64,000 bases of DNA from Bacillota bacterium (GTDB lineage Bacteria > Bacillota > SHA-98 > UBA4971), in assembly GCA_030024085.1 (NCBI GenBank), contig JASEJE010000009.1, positions 1 through 64,000 of the forward strand, written 5' to 3'. The notes below the pieces were generated by a model. That model had not been told where the DNA came from. It made no database searches and saw only the letters and a program-made list of their open reading frames with translations. Both the position numbers and the translations under genes were made by a program. Each line of letters opens with the position of its first letter. Position 1 is the first letter of the stretch. Positions 16,502 to 25,631 of this stretch are shown here, in pieces.

Positions 16502-17452
16502 GTGAACCGGACACCGAATGTGGTAGTTATCGGAAGTCTGATATTTGATTTTGTAGCGTTCACCCAGCGGATGCCCGAGCAAGGTGAGACAGTGGAAGGG
16601 TATGCTTTTGGCATGTATCCGGGAGGGAAGGGCGCCAACCAAGCGGTCCAGGTAGGACGTCTGGGCGGTCTTTGCTACATGATAGGCATGGTGGGCAACG
16701 ACTTCATGGGCAGGACTATCATTGAGTCCCTGCAATCTTCGAACGTAAACACGGACTACATCGCTCAGACCGAAAGCACGCATACCGGCTCTTGCTGCAT
16801 CTTCGTGGACGCATCAGGCCAGAACAGGATAGTGATGGTGCCCCAGGCCAACCATTGCTTTAGCTGTGCGGATCTGGATAGGGTGGAACACGTGGTAGCA
16901 CAGTGCGATATAGTTCTGATGCAGTTGGAGCTGCCCTTGCCCGTTGTGGAGTACGCCGTCTGCATGGCCAAGAGGCATGACAGAATCGTGATCCTGAACC
17001 CGGCGCCGTTCCGCGAGTTCAGAAGCGAGATCGTGCAGCAGGTGGACGTCATCACCCCGAACTACACCGAAGCGAAGGGTCTGGCGGGCCTGGCCGCGCG
17101 GGAGCCTTCACTGACCGAGTTGGGGGCCAGGATGCGGTCAATCAAGAAGCACGGATGGACGGTGGTAACCCTCGGGTCAAACGGGGCGTTGGTCGTTACG
17201 GAGACCGACATGGTCCATGTTCCGGCGTACAGGATAGAGGCTGTGGATGAGACGGCCGCGGGCGATGCGTTCAACGGAGCGCTCGCCTACGCGTTGGCCG
17301 CCGGGAAGGCGCCGTTGGAGGCTGTCAAGTATGCTAACGCCGCTGGTGCACTTGCTGCGATGCGCAGGGGCGCTCAGCCGTCGATTGGGACGCGCCGTGA
17401 GATAGACCAGTTGATTACGGAGCAAGGGTACTTGAAGGAGATGACGCTGTGA
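16502..17452 (+). CDS. rbsK: Ribokinase (PfkB family), possibly a deoxyribokinase
   Basis: An ATP-dependent sugar kinase of 316 residues. PfkB signature 1 is YPGGKGANQAVQVGRLGG; signature 2 is ETAAGDAFNGALAYALAAG with the catalytic Asp in GDAF. VTLGSNGALV provides the anion-hole side. Length and motifs fit RbsK. Some members of this family (DeoK) act on 2-deoxyribose, and the adjacent deoC makes that activity plausible; motifs alone cannot decide. A GTG start follows the regulator by 15 bases (GGGAGTGAC upstream). Its end overlaps deoC by four bases (GTGA). Confidence 0.9.
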   Translation: MNRTPNVVVIGSLIFDFVAFTQRMPEQGETVEGYAFGMYPGGKGANQAVQVGRLGGLCYMIGMVGNDFMGRTIIESLQSSNVNTDYIAQTESTHTGSCCIFVDASGQNRIVMVPQANHCFSCADLDRVEHVVAQCDIVLMQLELPLPVVEYAVCMAKRHDRIVILNPAPFREFRSEIVQQVDVITPNYTEAKGLAGLAAREPSLTELGARMRSIKKHGWTVVTLGSNGALVVTETDMVHVPAYRIEAVDETAAGDAFNGALAYALAAGKAPLEAVKYANAAGALAAMRRGAQPSIGTRREIDQLITEQGYLKEMTL

Positions 17453-18171
17453 TCACGAGTGAAATAGCGAAGTACATCGACCACACGTTGTTGACTCCGT
17501 ATGCCACCGCAAGTGACATACGGATGCTATGCCAGCAAGCTAAGGAGCACCGGTTCGCGGCTGTATGCGTCCCTCCCTGCAGGGTGGGGCTGGCTGCCAG
17601 TTGTCTTCGAGACTCTTCTCAAGTTGCTGTCTGCACGGTCATCGGGTTTCCCCTTGGTTTCAGCTCCACAGCAGTAAAGGTGATGGAGGCCCGCACCGCC
17701 GTGGAGCAAGGGGCGACGGAAATCGATATGGTCATGAACGTGGGAGCGTTCAAAGAAGGCGATTTTTCGCACGTATCCGGCGAAGTGAATGAAGTGGTCA
17801 AAGCCGTCCATGGCAGGGTGGTCAAAGTCATAATCGAAACGGGGCTCCTCACGCGAGAGGAGATAGCCGCTGTCTCACGGTTGCTGATGGAGACTGGGGC
17901 CAATTTCATCAAGACCTGCACCGGGTACACGGAGAAAGGCGCGACGGTCGAAGATATCAAGCTGATCAGAGACATAGTCGGCGATAGGCTGAGAATCAAG
18001 GCATCTTCAAAGATAAGGGATTACAAGACTGCTTTGAGCATGATTTCAGCCGGCGCGGACAGGCTCGGCACGGTGCAGACCATGAAGATACTCCGGGAGG
18101 AAGCCGAAGCATTGGCGGCAGAAGCACCGGCGGCAGAACCGTCGGTGGCAGAGCGCGGGTCAAGGCGGTAG
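17449..18171 (+). CDS. deoC: Deoxyribose-phosphate aldolase
   Basis: Cleaves 2-deoxy-D-ribose-5-phosphate into acetaldehyde and glyceraldehyde-3-phosphate. The TIM barrel has the class I Schiff-base lysine in VKVIIETGLL and a second conserved Lys in LRIKASSKIRDY. Other landmarks are YIDHTLLTPYAT at the start, VCTVIGFPLGF, and ANFIKTCTGYTEKGATV. The 240-residue length is typical, with a short Ala/Glu-rich C-terminal tail (AEAPAAEPSVAE). It is translationally coupled to the kinase. The presence of DeoC requires that a deoxyribose phosphate is formed by this operon, which ribose itself would not give. Confidence 0.95.
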   Translation: MITSEIAKYIDHTLLTPYATASDIRMLCQQAKEHRFAAVCVPPCRVGLAASCLRDSSQVAVCTVIGFPLGFSSTAVKVMEARTAVEQGATEIDMVMNVGAFKEGDFSHVSGEVNEVVKAVHGRVVKVIIETGLLTREEIAAVSRLLMETGANFIKTCTGYTEKGATVEDIKLIRDIVGDRLRIKASSKIRDYKTALSMISAGADRLGTVQTMKILREEAEALAAEAPAAEPSVAERGSRR

Positions 18172-18200
18172 CCGCTCTGCCGCGACAATGTCATGATGCC

Positions 18201-19121
18201 ATGGATCAAAAGGCGCTGGTCTTCGACATTCAACGCTTTTCATATCATGACGGGCCCGGAATCAGGACCGTGGTATTCCTGAAGGGCTGCAACCTGAGGT
18301 GTTTCTGGTGCCAGAATCCTGAAAGCCAGTCGGCCGTTCCTGAGATCATGTTCTGCCCTCAGAAATGCATAGGGTGTGGCAAGTGCGTGGAAGCATGCCC
18401 CAACGGCTGCCACGGCGTCACACGCGAGGGTGTCAGGGTTTTTCGGCGGGAGGCATGCATAGGTTGCGGGAGGTGTGCGGCCGTCTGCGCCTCAGAGGCT
18501 CTACAACTGGTCGGGAGGAGCATGTCGGTGGATGAGGTTGCCGAGACGGTTCTCCGCGATATCCCGTTCTACAGGCTATCCGGTGGCGGTGTGACCATTA
18601 GCGGGGGCGAGCCGCTCTTGCAGGACGCGTGGTGCCGCGCGCTGTTGAAGTGCTGCAGGGAGGAGGGCGTCAGCACCGCGGTGGAGACCGCAGGCAATGT
18701 GCCGTGGAAGAACCTCGAGAGAATTCTGCCGGTGACTGATTACGTGATGTACGATGTCAAGGTCCTCGATGCTCTTATGCACAGGGAGTGGTGTGGTTCC
18801 ACGAACCTGCGAGTGCTGGAGAACCTCAGGCTCCTGAGGAATACCAGCGTGAATCTGATCATCCGAATTCCCGTCATTCCGGGCGTGAACGACACTTCCG
18901 AGTTTGTCGCGGAAGTAGGGAACATGGTTGATGGTTACCCCAACCTCATGGGCATCGAATTGTTGCCGTTCAACAAGCTCGGCAAGGCGAAGTACACGGC
19001 GTTGGGCAGGGAATACGAGGCAGAGAGACTGGCCGAGCTCCCATCTAGAAAGATGCAGGAGCTTCGCCGGTTCCTGGGGTCACGAGGCGTGGTGCACAAT
19101 GACGGCCGAGACCCCGGATGA
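18201..19121 (+). CDS. Glycyl-radical enzyme activating enzyme (radical SAM)
   Basis: Installs the glycyl radical on the enzyme encoded at 22793 by reductive cleavage of S-adenosylmethionine. The radical SAM cluster motif CxxxCxxC is in KGCNLRCFWCQNPES. A ferredoxin-like insert carries two further 4Fe-4S motifs (CIGCGKCVEACPNGC and CIGCGRCAAVC). This domain is typical of activases for the dehydratase-type enzymes rather than the short pyruvate formate-lyase activase. GGGVTISGGEPLLQ is the SAM-binding GGE motif. Length is 306 residues. It sits in the operon between deoC and the transporter genes, separated from its target by the transporter. Confidence 0.93.
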   Translation: MDQKALVFDIQRFSYHDGPGIRTVVFLKGCNLRCFWCQNPESQSAVPEIMFCPQKCIGCGKCVEACPNGCHGVTREGVRVFRREACIGCGRCAAVCASEALQLVGRSMSVDEVAETVLRDIPFYRLSGGGVTISGGEPLLQDAWCRALLKCCREEGVSTAVETAGNVPWKNLERILPVTDYVMYDVKVLDALMHREWCGSTNLRVLENLRLLRNTSVNLIIRIPVIPGVNDTSEFVAEVGNMVDGYPNLMGIELLPFNKLGKAKYTALGREYEAERLAELPSRKMQELRRFLGSRGVVHNDGRDPG

Positions 19122-19250
19122 GTGCCGTCACGCAACCGGCGAGAGGAGGTGGTAGCCTGGTGATCTCATTGACATGAGGTGCTCGGTGCCGACGTTTCGA
19201 TTACGTGCAGCTGCGTGCATGACTATGTGCAGCGAGGAGGTAACAGCAAG

Positions 19251-20180
19251 ATGAAAAGGGTTCTCGCAGCAGTCGTGTTGGGCATGCTACTGGTTCTCTC
19301 CCTAGGGTCAAGCATGTCTGCGGCTCAGAAGTCCGTAGGGATAGTGATCTCCACCCTTAACAACCCATTCTTTGTGGTGCTTGCGAAAAACGCGGAGAAG
19401 AGAGCCATCGAGTTGGGGTACAAGCCCATAGTCCTGGATTGCCAGAATGACCCCATTAAAGAGGCCAGCAACGTAGAAGACCTGATTGCCCAAAAGGCCT
19501 CTATCATCCTCTTGAACACCAGTGAGGCAAGTTCTGCGGTCAACTCGGTCAAGAAGTGTAACAAAGCCGGCATACCGGTCATCTGCCTCGACCGTGCGAT
19601 ACCCGGCGGCGAAAGCGCGATGTTTATCACGTCTGACAACGTCGCGGGCGGTCGTATGGCCGGAGAATTCCTCGCAAAGAAGCTCAACTACAAGGGGAAC
19701 GTTGTCGAGCTTGAGGGGGTCCTGGGAATATCCGCGACCAGGGACCGCGGCGAAGGCTTTGACAGCGTGATCGCCAAGTATCCCGGTTTGAAGCTGATAG
19801 CGAAGCAAACCGCCGATTTCGACCGCGGCAAGGGGCTTCAGGTGATGGAGAACCTAATCCAGGCGCACCCGAGCATTGATGCCGTGTTCGCTCAGAACGA
19901 CGAGATGGCCCTTGGAGCGATGAGGGCTCTCGAGGCTGCCAACCTCCTGAAGAAGGTTATTGTGGTTGGTTACGATGGCATTGAGGACGCGCTGGTCGCA
20001 GTGGACAGCGGAAAGATGACTGCAACAATCGCTCAGAGGTTCGATGAGCTGGGGATAAAGGCGGTTGAGTACGCCGATAAGATCCTCAAAGGAGAAAGCG
20101 TGCCCAAGCACGTCGCGCTTGACGTCGCCCTCGTAACCTCGGACAACGTCAAAGAGTATCTCAAGGCCATAGGCAAGTAG
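19251..20180 (+). CDS. rbsB: Sugar-binding protein of a ribose-type ABC importer
   Basis: Periplasmic-binding protein of the RbsB/LacI fold (Peripla_BP_4), 309 residues from this start. The signal peptide is MKRVLAAVVLGMLLVLSLGSSMSAA. The mature part follows the family pattern: VGIVISTLNNPFFVVLAKNA, DCQNDPIKEASNVEDLIAQK, LDRAIPGG, FITSDNVAGGRMAGEFLA, FAQNDEMALGAMRAL and VVGYDGIEDALVAV. The ATG at 19251 has GAGGAGG nine bases upstream and gives a clean signal peptide. The track's start at 19179 does not. The ligand is likely ribose, deoxyribose or a related pentose or pentitol. The binding residues resemble RbsB, but this cannot separate these ligands. Confidence 0.93.
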   Translation: MKRVLAAVVLGMLLVLSLGSSMSAAQKSVGIVISTLNNPFFVVLAKNAEKRAIELGYKPIVLDCQNDPIKEASNVEDLIAQKASIILLNTSEASSAVNSVKKCNKAGIPVICLDRAIPGGESAMFITSDNVAGGRMAGEFLAKKLNYKGNVVELEGVLGISATRDRGEGFDSVIAKYPGLKLIAKQTADFDRGKGLQVMENLIQAHPSIDAVFAQNDEMALGAMRALEAANLLKKVIVVGYDGIEDALVAVDSGKMTATIAQRFDELGIKAVEYADKILKGESVPKHVALDVALVTSDNVKEYLKAIGK

Positions 20181-20247
20181 CACGACCACAGGTGAATAGC
20201 ACACAGTTCTTGCGAGGCGAGAGCGCGGTCGGGGGAGGGCCCAAGGC

Positions 20248-21756
20248 GTGAGCGAAAGCGAACTCCTAATGGAAGCAGTCAACCTGGAAAAGCACTTCCC
20301 AGGGGTCAAAGCGCTGGACAAGGTCAGCCTGCAGGTGAAGAGCGGCGAAGTCCTGGGACTGGTCGGAGAAAATGGAGCTGGCAAGTCGACGCTGGTGAAG
20401 ATAATCGGTGGAGTGTACCCCAAGGATGCAGGGGAGCTCCGCCTGAACGGGAAACCCCTGACCCACCTCTCGCCTGGTATTGCCCAGAGGTTGGGCATCG
20501 CCATCATGCACCAGGAACTGAACCTGGTGCCGTACCTGAGCGTTGCGCAGAACATTCTTCTCGGCCGAGAGTCGACACGCGGGACCGGCATCCTGGATCG
20601 AAGGGCGATGGACCGGAGGGCGCAGGCTGTTCTCGCGACCTTGGGTGTGTCTCTGGACACGAGGAGACTCGTGGCCGAATTGAGTATAGCCGAAAAACAG
20701 CTGGTAGAGATCGCAAAGGCCCTCTCCCGCGACGCCAAGATAATCATCATGGATGAACCTACAGCAGCTCTCACGCGCAAGGAGGCCGAGAACCTCTTCA
20801 GGATAATCAAGGAACTCAAGAGGCAGAAGAAGGGCCTCATCTACATAACGCACCGCATAGAAGAGCTTGTAAAGGTTGCGGACCGCGTGGTCGTCCTCAG
20901 AGACGGCAGAATCGTCGGTGAGGGCCAGATCGCCGAACTTGGCCCGGCCCAGATAATCAAGATGATGGTCGGTCGGGAGATTAACGAGCAGTATCCCTAC
21001 TGCGCGGGTACTCCTGGTCGTGAGGTCTTGAGGCTGGAGAACATTCGCAGGGATGGCGTATTACGCGACGTGAGCCTGTGTCTTCGGGCGGGTGAGGTTG
21101 TGAGCATATTCGGACTGGTTGGAGCCGGGCGGACGGAGCTCGCCAGGGCGATCATAGGCGTCGACAAGATCAGCGGCGGTCGCGTAATCGTCGATGGGGA
21201 AGTCGCAGGCGGGCTCACACCCCAGAGGGCTATCAGCAAGGGTATATTCTACCTGCCTGAAGACCGGAAGAATCAGGGCCTGTTCTTGGAGAGGTCCATC
21301 AGGAGCAACACTATCGTGTCTTCGCTGAGGCGCCTCAGCAACTGGGGCGGAGTGATAGACTACGACAAGGCCAATCGGATGGTTGTCGATTACGTGCAGA
21401 GATTGTCCATCCACCCCCCGGCGATCCTCAGAGTATGCAAGCACTTAAGCGGCGGCAATCAGCAGAAAGTGCTGTTGGCTCGGGCCGTGATGACCAAACC
21501 CTGCATACTCATCCTGGACGAGCCTACGAGAGGCATAGACGTGGGCAGCAAGACAGAGATCTATAACCTCATCAACAAGTTGAAGGCTGACGGCGTTGGG
21601 ATCATCGTCATAACGTCTGACCTTCCTGAAGCTTTGGGGATCAGCGATCGCCTGTTCGTGATGCATGAAGGCAGGATCACAGCCCAGTTGGCTCATTCAG
21701 AGGCTGATCAAGAGAGAGTAATGGAGTTTGCCCTAGGGACTGGAGGCAAGTCTTGA
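20248..21756 (+). CDS. rbsA: Sugar ABC importer ATPase with two NBDs, RbsA-type
   Basis: A duplicated ATPase of 502 residues typical of the CUT2 class. The N-terminal NBD has Walker A GENGAGKST, signature LSIAEKQLVEIAKAL and Walker B IIIMDEPTAAL. The C-terminal NBD has a degenerate Walker A (GLVGAGRTEL), signature LSGGNQQKVLLARAV and Walker B ILILDEPTRGIDVG. The interdomain NQGLFLERSIRSN segment is also characteristic. The start is a GTG 67 bases after rbsB. It powers the permease encoded immediately downstream. Confidence 0.94.
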   Translation: MSESELLMEAVNLEKHFPGVKALDKVSLQVKSGEVLGLVGENGAGKSTLVKIIGGVYPKDAGELRLNGKPLTHLSPGIAQRLGIAIMHQELNLVPYLSVAQNILLGRESTRGTGILDRRAMDRRAQAVLATLGVSLDTRRLVAELSIAEKQLVEIAKALSRDAKIIIMDEPTAALTRKEAENLFRIIKELKRQKKGLIYITHRIEELVKVADRVVVLRDGRIVGEGQIAELGPAQIIKMMVGREINEQYPYCAGTPGREVLRLENIRRDGVLRDVSLCLRAGEVVSIFGLVGAGRTELARAIIGVDKISGGRVIVDGEVAGGLTPQRAISKGIFYLPEDRKNQGLFLERSIRSNTIVSSLRRLSNWGGVIDYDKANRMVVDYVQRLSIHPPAILRVCKHLSGGNQQKVLLARAVMTKPCILILDEPTRGIDVGSKTEIYNLINKLKADGVGIIVITSDLPEALGISDRLFVMHEGRITAQLAHSEADQERVMEFALGTGGKS

Positions 21757-21757
21757 G

Positions 21758-22702
21758 ATGACTACGAGTCCGCATTACAAAACCTATCCGGCCATAACCG
21801 TGGAGAAGCTGAAGCCGCTGGTAGGCTTGTTTCTCCTGTCATCGATCCTGACGTTCCTGAACCCCCGGTTCCTTACCCTGGCGAACATCATGAACGTGTT
21901 CAGGCAGACGTCCGTTAACGCAATACCGGCCATTGGTATGACGTTTGTGATCCTTACCGGCGGGATAGACCTCTCAGTGGGCTCGGTTCTCGCCCTGACT
22001 GGAGCGATAGTCGCCTACATGCTGCGAGCAGGTGTCAACGTCCTCGTTTCCGTGGCTGGCGGAGTTGCGCTTGGTGTTCTGCTCGGAGCACTTACAGGGC
22101 TGATAATAACCAAGCAGAAGGTCCCACCGTTCATAGCGACGCTTGCCTTCATGGCCATCTACAGGGGGGCTACAATGGTCCTTACTGGAGGGCAGCCGAT
22201 AACCGGCCTCGGGGATAGCTTCGCATTCATTGGCTGCGGGTACGTCGGCCCCGTTCCTTTCCCTGTGTTGCTGCTCGCCGTGATCAGTATCGGTGGTTGG
22301 TTCATCTTGGCCAAGACGAGGTTCGGCGAGCACATATATGCGACCGGCGGTAACGAAGATGCGGCCTACCTGAGCGGGGTGTCGGTCCACGGGGTCAAAG
22401 CCTCTGTCTATGCGATCAGCGGACTCCTTGCCGCTGTTTGCGGCATGGTCGTGGCGTCGCGGCTCGACTCGGCTCAGCCGGTGGCCGGGCTCGGCCTGGA
22501 GCTGGACGCCATTGCTGCCGTCATCCTGGGAGGGACGAGCCTGTCAGGAGGAAAGGGGCACATTCCCGGCACCCTCATAGGCGCGCTGATCATCGGCGTC
22601 ATAAACAACGGGCTGAATCTTATAGGGCTTTCGTCGTTCTACCAGCAACTGGTTAAGGGAGGCGTCATTCTGGTCGCGGTGCTGCTGGACAGGAGAAAGT
22701 GA
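21758..22702 (+). CDS. rbsC: Sugar ABC importer permease, RbsC-type
   Basis: An integral membrane permease of 314 residues in the BPD_transp_2 family, with eight to ten hydrophobic segments. Conserved family stretches are MTFVILTGGIDLSVGSVLAL, GLIITKQKVPPFIATLAFMA, SGLLAAVCGMVVASRLDSAQ, LDAIAAVILGGTSLSGGKG and IIGVINNGLNLIGLSSFYQQ. It follows rbsA after one base. Together rbsA, rbsB and rbsC make a complete high-affinity CUT2 importer. Confidence 0.94.
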   Translation: MTTSPHYKTYPAITVEKLKPLVGLFLLSSILTFLNPRFLTLANIMNVFRQTSVNAIPAIGMTFVILTGGIDLSVGSVLALTGAIVAYMLRAGVNVLVSVAGGVALGVLLGALTGLIITKQKVPPFIATLAFMAIYRGATMVLTGGQPITGLGDSFAFIGCGYVGPVPFPVLLLAVISIGGWFILAKTRFGEHIYATGGNEDAAYLSGVSVHGVKASVYAISGLLAAVCGMVVASRLDSAQPVAGLGLELDAIAAVILGGTSLSGGKGHIPGTLIGALIIGVINNGLNLIGLSSFYQQLVKGGVILVAVLLDRRK

Positions 22703-22792
22703 TGACCAGTCCGCCCGGACTTTCAGGTGCCAGGCTGTTATGGACTGTTACGCGGCGGGCTCTCAGGTACCGCCTCAAAGGAGGGAAGGCCA

Positions 22793-25060
22793 GTGCTACC
22801 GCAGAGGATACAGAAGCTCAGGGCGATAATCATGAGATTGGAGGAAATAAAGAAGTATGTTCCGCGTCAGGTCATCACTTACGAGCCCGACGAAAGCAAG
22901 AGTCCGATCTTGAGGCACGCGGAAGCTTACGCTCAGGTTCTGTCTCGGGTGAGTGTCAACCACCTCCCCGGGGAGCTGATCGTAGGCAACAACCTTGACA
23001 AATTCTCGCCGCGTCCGGGGCACCTTACCGAAAGCGAGTTGCGCAAGATCCGGGATTATCCCAGGCAGTGTCCCGCCGAACTCCTTGCCGCGATGCGAGA
23101 GGAGATCTTCTATCTGTGGGCGTGGTCCGACGGGCACATACTTCCAGGCTACGAAAAGGTACTAAAACTGGGAGTGTCCGGAGTAATCGACGAGTTGCTC
23201 TCTAGGTTAGAGGATCCTGGACTTGACGGCGAACAGAGGGAGTTCATTGAAGCTGCTCTAATCGAGTGGAATGCTGTTCTCTCTTACGTGGATCGCCATT
23301 ACAGGCACTTCCTTGAGCTGGCGCTTGGGGCGGCGGATCCGAAAGGGCGAGAGTACTTGCTGGATCTTGCCAGGATTTGCACGAGAGTCCCTCGCAATCC
23401 TGCATCATCTTTCCGCGAGGCTCTGCAATCCATATGGTTTACTTTCATCGCGGCCCAGTTCGACGACTGCAGTAATCACTCTCTGGGAAGGCTTGACCAA
23501 TACCTCTATCCTTACTACTCGCATGATATCTCAACGGGCGTACTCGACGCCGAGCACGCAAGAGAGCTCTTTCTGGAGTTCTGGCTCAAATTCAACCTCG
23601 GTTATAGGCTCCAGGAGATGGAGAGAATCCGGGTCGAAGGCAAGGGCGTGGGAGGCGCCCTCGACGTTGAAGACGGGCTGTCCTGGCTCGTCCTGAGGGC
23701 GATCGACGACACGCATCCTGACATAGGCCAGACGATCGATATTTGCGGACTGGACGAGAACGGCGAGGACGCCACTAACGAACTGTCGTGGCTCATAATC
23801 GATGCTGTTGACGAACTGAGGACGTTCGAACCCAAGCCGGTCGTCAAGTTCACCGACAAGACCAATAAGGATCTGCTGAGAAAGTGCTACGCAATAAACG
23901 CTACGGGGTTCGGCTTGCCGAGCTTCAGCTTCCATGAGGCCGGAGCGAAGGGGCTGAGACGCTACGACGGGCTGTTCGATGAACAGGATATCCTTAACCA
24001 CAGTCACATCGGGTGTGTTGAAGTCGGGATCCCCGGAAAGTCATACACCGATCCCATGAACGCGTTCATCAACCTGCCCAAGGTAGTGCTCATAACCTTG
24101 AACAACGGCTATTACAACGGCAGTAAAGTCGGCCTCGAACTGAAGGCGGCCGACACGTGGGAGGAGTTCTCGGACAACTTCTATCGCCAGTTACGGTACT
24201 TTGTGAGTTTATACGCTGCCGGCATGAACGAGTGCTATCCCTTCTACTCTCAGTGGTTCCATAGACCGCTTGTCTCAACGCTCATAGACGGCTGCGTGGA
24301 GAAAGCCGTCCCGGTGGACAGGGGAGGAGCCAAGTACTGGGTAAAGGGCGTAAACTGCACCGGATTCGCCACCGCCGTGGACTCGTTGTACTCAGTGAAG
24401 AGCGTAGTCTTCGAACAGCGTAAACTGTCTCTTGACGAGTTTGCAGAGCTGCTTGCACCGGACTACGCCGACCACGAATACCTGAGGCAAGAGATCAAGA
24501 ACAGGATCCCGAAGTACGGCAACGGCCACGCCGAAGTAGACAGCCTTGCGCGGGAGGTGGCCGAGCGGTACTGTTCGGTCGTTAGAGAATGCAGGACGTT
24601 CAATGGCGGAAGATACCGCCCCGGGCTGTACAGTTTCTACGGGCCCGTGAAGACAATGGGTAAAGTGACCGGGGCCACCCCCGACGGCAGGAAGGCGGGG
24701 CAGGTGCTTTCGCTGAACGGTGCGCCCTCGCACGGCAGCATAAGGAACGGTCTTTCAGGCGCTCTGGAGTCCATGACGGCGGTTGACCACAGCCAGTTCG
24801 ACAACGCCGCCGCGGTAGATGTGCAGCTCAGCCAGGGCGTTCCCCCCGAGGTCATCGGGTACATCGTGGAGTACCTCTCTACGAAGGGCATCCTTTACGT
24901 CCAGTTCTCGGTCGTAAGTCGGGATGAACTGGTGAAGGCACAGAGAACGCCTGAACTGTACCAGGATCTGGTAGTAAGAGTCACCGGTTTCAGCGCGAGG
25001 TTCGTGTCGTTGTCCAAGGAGACACAGGACGAGATCATCAACAGGTCCTGGTGGAGTTGA
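22793..25060 (+). CDS. Glycyl radical enzyme of the dehydratase/eliminase type
   Basis: A large anaerobic radical enzyme of 755 residues. The thiyl-radical Cys and the general-base Glu lie in IGCVEVG, the GCVE motif of the diol-dehydratase/eliminase branch, which separates it from pyruvate formate-lyase (two adjacent Cys). Other family segments are GATPDGRKAGQVLSLNGAPS and, at the C-terminus, VRVTGFSARFVSL, where the Gly becomes the radical. I prefer the GTG at 22793 (AAAGGAGG upstream) to the track start at 22727, which adds an atypical leader. I cannot assign the substrate to a known subgroup. The first Cys-containing loop (VNCTGFATAV) is also conserved in relatives. Its neighbours (ribokinase, DeoC, RbsABC, RbsD) point to a pentose or pentitol. 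Dehydrating ribitol at C1-C2, for instance, would give 2-deoxyribose, the precursor of the DeoC substrate. Confidence 0.92.
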   Translation: MLPQRIQKLRAIIMRLEEIKKYVPRQVITYEPDESKSPILRHAEAYAQVLSRVSVNHLPGELIVGNNLDKFSPRPGHLTESELRKIRDYPRQCPAELLAAMREEIFYLWAWSDGHILPGYEKVLKLGVSGVIDELLSRLEDPGLDGEQREFIEAALIEWNAVLSYVDRHYRHFLELALGAADPKGREYLLDLARICTRVPRNPASSFREALQSIWFTFIAAQFDDCSNHSLGRLDQYLYPYYSHDISTGVLDAEHARELFLEFWLKFNLGYRLQEMERIRVEGKGVGGALDVEDGLSWLVLRAIDDTHPDIGQTIDICGLDENGEDATNELSWLIIDAVDELRTFEPKPVVKFTDKTNKDLLRKCYAINATGFGLPSFSFHEAGAKGLRRYDGLFDEQDILNHSHIGCVEVGIPGKSYTDPMNAFINLPKVVLITLNNGYYNGSKVGLELKAADTWEEFSDNFYRQLRYFVSLYAAGMNECYPFYSQWFHRPLVSTLIDGCVEKAVPVDRGGAKYWVKGVNCTGFATAVDSLYSVKSVVFEQRKLSLDEFAELLAPDYADHEYLRQEIKNRIPKYGNGHAEVDSLAREVAERYCSVVRECRTFNGGRYRPGLYSFYGPVKTMGKVTGATPDGRKAGQVLSLNGAPSHGSIRNGLSGALESMTAVDHSQFDNAAAVDVQLSQGVPPEVIGYIVEYLSTKGILYVQFSVVSRDELVKAQRTPELYQDLVVRVTGFSARFVSLSKETQDEIINRSWWS

Positions 25061-25118
25061 CCGCATTGAGATTGAGCGAGGGTTACGCGTTGAACGAGGT
25101 TGAGGGAGGGTTTTCCGC

Positions 25119-25631
25119 ATGAAACGAGGACGAATACTAAACTATGAGCTAAACCAGGCCATCGCCTCCATGGGGCATTACGATTTGATGATCATCGCTG
25201 ACGCGGGCTTCCCAATCCCATATTCGGTGAAGAGGGTGGATCTGGCGCTCGAAAGGGACGTGCCGGGGATACTTCAGGTGCTGGACCTGGTGAGCAGCGA
25301 CCTGGTCTACGAGAGGGTAGTGGTCGCCGAAGAGCAGAAGCTGTACAACCCGTGCCTGTTCAAGAAGATCCAGGAATACTGTGCCGGGTGCGTCCTGGAG
25401 ACCTGGCCCGCTATAAGGATCGTGGAGGAGCTCGCGCCGAAGGCCAAGGCGGTCGTGAGGACGGGTGCTTTTGACCCCTGGGGCAACGTGTGCCTGTTCT
25501 CAGGGGTGGATGCCGCCCGTTGGTTTGACAAGGAAGGAGTCATCGTGCCGGACTTTTACGCCGAAAGGGTGAGACGGGGGGCTGCGGGCGCTCCTGGCGC
25601 TTCTGGGGTTTCTGGGGCTACTGGGGGCTGA
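25119..25631 (+). CDS. rbsD: D-ribose pyranase-like protein (RbsD/FucU family)
   Basis: Interconverts the pyranose and furanose forms of an incoming pentose so that the kinase can use it. RbsD landmarks are GRILNYELNQAIASMGHYDL with the catalytic His, IIADAGFPIP, VKRVDLALERDVPGILQVL, VVVAEEQKLYNP and AVVRTGAFDPWGNVCLFSGV near the C-terminus. Length is 170 residues, some 30 more than usual. The extension ends in a low-complexity collagen-like tail (AAGAPGASGVSGATGG). A good GAGGGAGGG precedes the ATG. It closes the operon. No hairpin with a T-run is visible after it. Confidence 0.9.
   Translation: MKRGRILNYELNQAIASMGHYDLMIIADAGFPIPYSVKRVDLALERDVPGILQVLDLVSSDLVYERVVVAEEQKLYNPCLFKKIQEYCAGCVLETWPAIRIVEELAPKAKAVVRTGAFDPWGNVCLFSGVDAARWFDKEGVIVPDFYAERVRRGAAGAPGASGVSGATGG

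Noticed and set aside
19854-20840. Minus-strand ORF of 328 aa opposite rbsB and rbsA
   Set aside because: Antisense to two complete ABC genes. No family features.
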